Below are positions 6,094 through 7,529 of a stretch of 7,529 bases of DNA, piece by piece; position 1 is the first letter of the stretch; each line of letters opens with the position of its first letter. The DNA is from JAWWPY01 sp033854735. GTDB taxonomy: Bacteria; Actinomycetota; Actinomycetes; Streptosporangiales; Streptosporangiaceae. Below the pieces are notes generated by a model. That model was not told the origin of the DNA. It worked only from the letters and a program-made list of their open reading frames with translations, and did no database searches. A program made the translations under genes and the position numbers. Location: positions 1 to 7,529 of the forward strand of contig JAWWPY010000359.1 in the NCBI GenBank assembly GCA_033854735.1, given 5' to 3'.

Positions 6094-7249
6094 ATGCCGC
6101 GGTACCGCGCGGTGCCGGTCATGCTGAGTGCTGGTGAGCGCAAGGTCTTAAAGAAACGTGCCCGCGGGGCCAGGACCGCCTACCGGGACTGGCTGCGGGC
6201 GCAGATCGTGCTGGCTGCTGCCCGTGGCCGGGCCAGTGCCCGGATCGCGGCGGACCTGCACGTCAGCGTGGACACGGTCCGTAAGTGGCGGGGCCGGTTC
6301 GCCGGCCGCGGCCTGGATGGCCTGGCGGACCTGCCCCGGTCCGGGCGGCCACGGCGGATCAGCGCGCTGGAACGGGCCGCGGTGGTCGCGCTGGCCTGCC
6401 AGCTGCCCGCCGCCACCGGGGTGCCGCTGGCCCGCTGGAGCGGCCCTGAGCTGGCCGCCGAGATGACAAAGGCGGGGCTGGCCAGCCCGATCTCGCCATC
6501 CTCGGTCCTGCGGATCCTGGCTGAGCACCCCATCAAGCCCTGGCAGTACCAATCGTGGATCTGCCCACGCGCCCCGGACTTCGCCGCCAAGGCCACCGTC
6601 ATCCTCGACCTCTACCAGGGGTACTACCAGGGCAAGCGGCTACAGCCGGGCGACCGGATCATCTCGGTGGACGCCAAGCCCTCCATCCAGGCCCGCAGCC
6701 GATGCTGCCCAGCCAGCCCGCCAGCACGCGGCCGGCCGATGCGCGCCGGGCACGAATACCAGCGCCAGGGTGCCCTCGCCCTGCTGGCCGCCCTGGACGT
6801 GCGCACCGGGAAGGTGTTCGCCTCTACCCCGGCCAGTACCGGGATCACCCCATTCATGGACCTGATCGGCCAGGTCATGAGCGCCGGGCCCTACGGGCCA
6901 GCGCTCCCCGGGTGTTCGTGATCGTGGACAACGGCTCGGCCACCGCGGCAGGGCCGCCATCAGGCGGCTGGCCAAAGCCCACCCGAACGCCATCATGATC
7001 CACACGCCGGTTCACGCGTCCTGGCTGAACCAGATAGAGATCTTCTTCTCGATCATCCAGAAAAAGGTCATCTCACCCAACGACTTCGCCAGCCTCAGCG
7101 ACCTGTCCGCCACACTGCTCGCCTTCGTTGACCGCTACAACCAGACCGCCCGCCCATTCAACTGGAACTACACCGCCACAGACCTGGCCAGATTCCTCAG
7201 CCGGATCAACGGCCAGCAGCAACCAGCCACCCTGCCAGAGGCCGCATGA
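6094..7249 (+). pseudogene. IS630-family DDE transposase with two frameshifts
   Basis: ATG 6094 follows GGAGG and begins MPRYRAVPVMLSAGERKVLKKRA. Then come an IS630-type helix-turn-helix (RASARIAADLHVSVDTVRKWRGRF), the LADLPRSGRPRRI linker, and the DDE catalytic core. The first Asp is in SVDAK (Asp193, codon 6670-6672). The second is in VFVIVDNGS (codon 6927-6929), now in frame 3. The Glu is in HASWLNQIEIFF (codon 7037-7039), now in frame 2. Frame 1 therefore breaks between 6895 and 6908 (it ends at TGA 6919-6921), and frame 3 breaks between 6939 and 6943, where one restored C would give SAHRGRAAIRRLAKAHPNAIM. With both bases restored the gene is 385 residues, a normal IS630 length. As it stands, the longest product has only the first catalytic Asp. 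A -1 ribosomal slip at CCCC (6906-6909) is conceivable, but two slips would be needed. Confidence 0.9.
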
Positions 7250-7282
7250 CCAACCCCCGACGAACTTACGGCGTCACCCATT
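7247..7282 (-). repeat. right terminal inverted repeat of the IS630-like element
   Basis: On the - strand it reads AATGGGTGACGCCGTAAG inward from 7282. It contains the transposase stop codon (TGA 7247-7249) at its inner edge. TA is at 7282-7283; with strict TA duplication the right end would be 7281, one base shorter than the left end, so a one-base indel or a degenerate tip is likely. Confidence 0.85.
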
Positions 7283-7529
7283 AAGGCGGTCAGCGTCTGA
7301 CAGGCGCCGTACGGTTGGCCCTTCACGATCGCGGCCTGGTCATGATGGCTTGTCGGCTGTGTTGTGCTGGCAGGGGCTGGCGGTCGAGGCCGGCCGGGAG
7401 GGCCCGGCCCGGGGATGTGGTTGGCGGCGGCGGGCAGGTGGTGGCCCATGCGCAGGGCGGCTGCTCACTGCGGCGGCTGCGCAGGCGGCGGCGAGCACGG
7501 CGAACAGGCGGGCGCCCTAGCCGGCGCCG
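7283..7529. other. right flank of the insertion sequence, no supported gene
   Basis: I see no convincing coding sequence. A small dyad, GTCAG (7289-7293) and CTGAC (7297-7301), lies just outside the element. The rest is very GC-rich with long overlapping open frames on both strands and no motifs. A - strand frame open from about 7516 down to TGA at 7340-7342 has no start signal and low-complexity Ala/Pro/Arg content. Confidence 0.4.

Larger units (their letters stand above)
5625..7282 (+). mobile_element. IS630-family (Tc1/mariner-like) insertion sequence with a passenger gene
   Basis: The two ends match as terminal inverted repeats: 5625-5660 against the reverse complement of 7247-7282 agrees at 29 of 36 positions. 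This includes the unbroken core TGGGTGACGCCG (5627-5638) and AAGTTC (5640-5645). TA dinucleotides sit at 5623-5624 and 7282-7283, as expected for the TA target of the IS630/Tc1-mariner superfamily; the exact edge is uncertain by a base or two. The element is about 1.66 kb, longer than the roughly 1.0-1.2 kb usual for IS630. The extra length is a - strand gene (5664-6002). Both genes read outward and stop at or just inside the repeats. I saw no second copy of the repeat core between the genes, so there is no smaller IS nested inside. The transposase is frameshifted, so the copy can move only with help in trans. Confidence 0.85.

Noticed and set aside
7340..7516. Possible - strand coding remnant in the right flank
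   Set aside because: About 58 codons of Ala/Pro/Arg-rich low-complexity sequence with a stop at 7517-7519 and no start or ribosome site.
1..7529. CRISPR array, tRNA, rRNA or riboswitch
   Set aside because: No regularly spaced repeats, no cloverleaf with a CCA-type acceptor, and no rRNA-like or known aptamer core were seen on either strand.

Overview
The window is very GC-rich DNA with strong third-position G/C bias, Shine-Dalgarno sites of the GGAGG type, and gene families common in soil actinomycetes (Streptomyces/Streptosporangiales-like). I cannot fix the genus from sequence alone. It reads as an accessory, partly decayed region.

Region 1 (about 1-3500, + strand) looks like a small catabolic or detoxification operon. 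It holds the C-terminal end of an HSL-type esterase, which runs without a stop into a second alpha/beta hydrolase (460-1299). Next come an N-terminal remnant of a quinone-oxidoreductase-like MDR protein (1371-1640), an intact SDR dehydrogenase (1701-2465) and an intact aldo/keto reductase (2495-3382). The set would suit ester or lactone hydrolysis followed by carbonyl/alcohol redox steps; the substrate is unknown.

Region 2 (about 3500-5600, + strand) is a wreck joined from two loci. A TetR regulator (from 3503) has a one-base frameshift and is then cut off at about 3803-3807. There it is spliced, out of frame, onto an ABC-transporter ATPase that starts inside its own Walker A motif. That ATPase has a second frameshift at a C run near its end. 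Its partner, a six-TM ABC-2 permease (4616-5389), is intact and keeps the ATGA overlap with the old ATPase stop. A hairpin-forming 12-bp perfect inverted repeat follows.

Region 3 (about 5625-7282) is a complete IS630/Tc1-mariner-type insertion sequence bounded by about 36-bp imperfect terminal inverted repeats (29/36 matches), with TA dinucleotides at both edges. It carries two genes pointing outward from a shared 91-bp intergenic region. On the + strand is an IS630-family DDE transposase broken by two single-base losses; on the - strand is an intact 112-residue protein of unknown function. The - strand gene lies wholly inside the repeats, so it is a passenger gene. This is the most interesting object in the window. 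The last about 245 bases hold no gene I can support.
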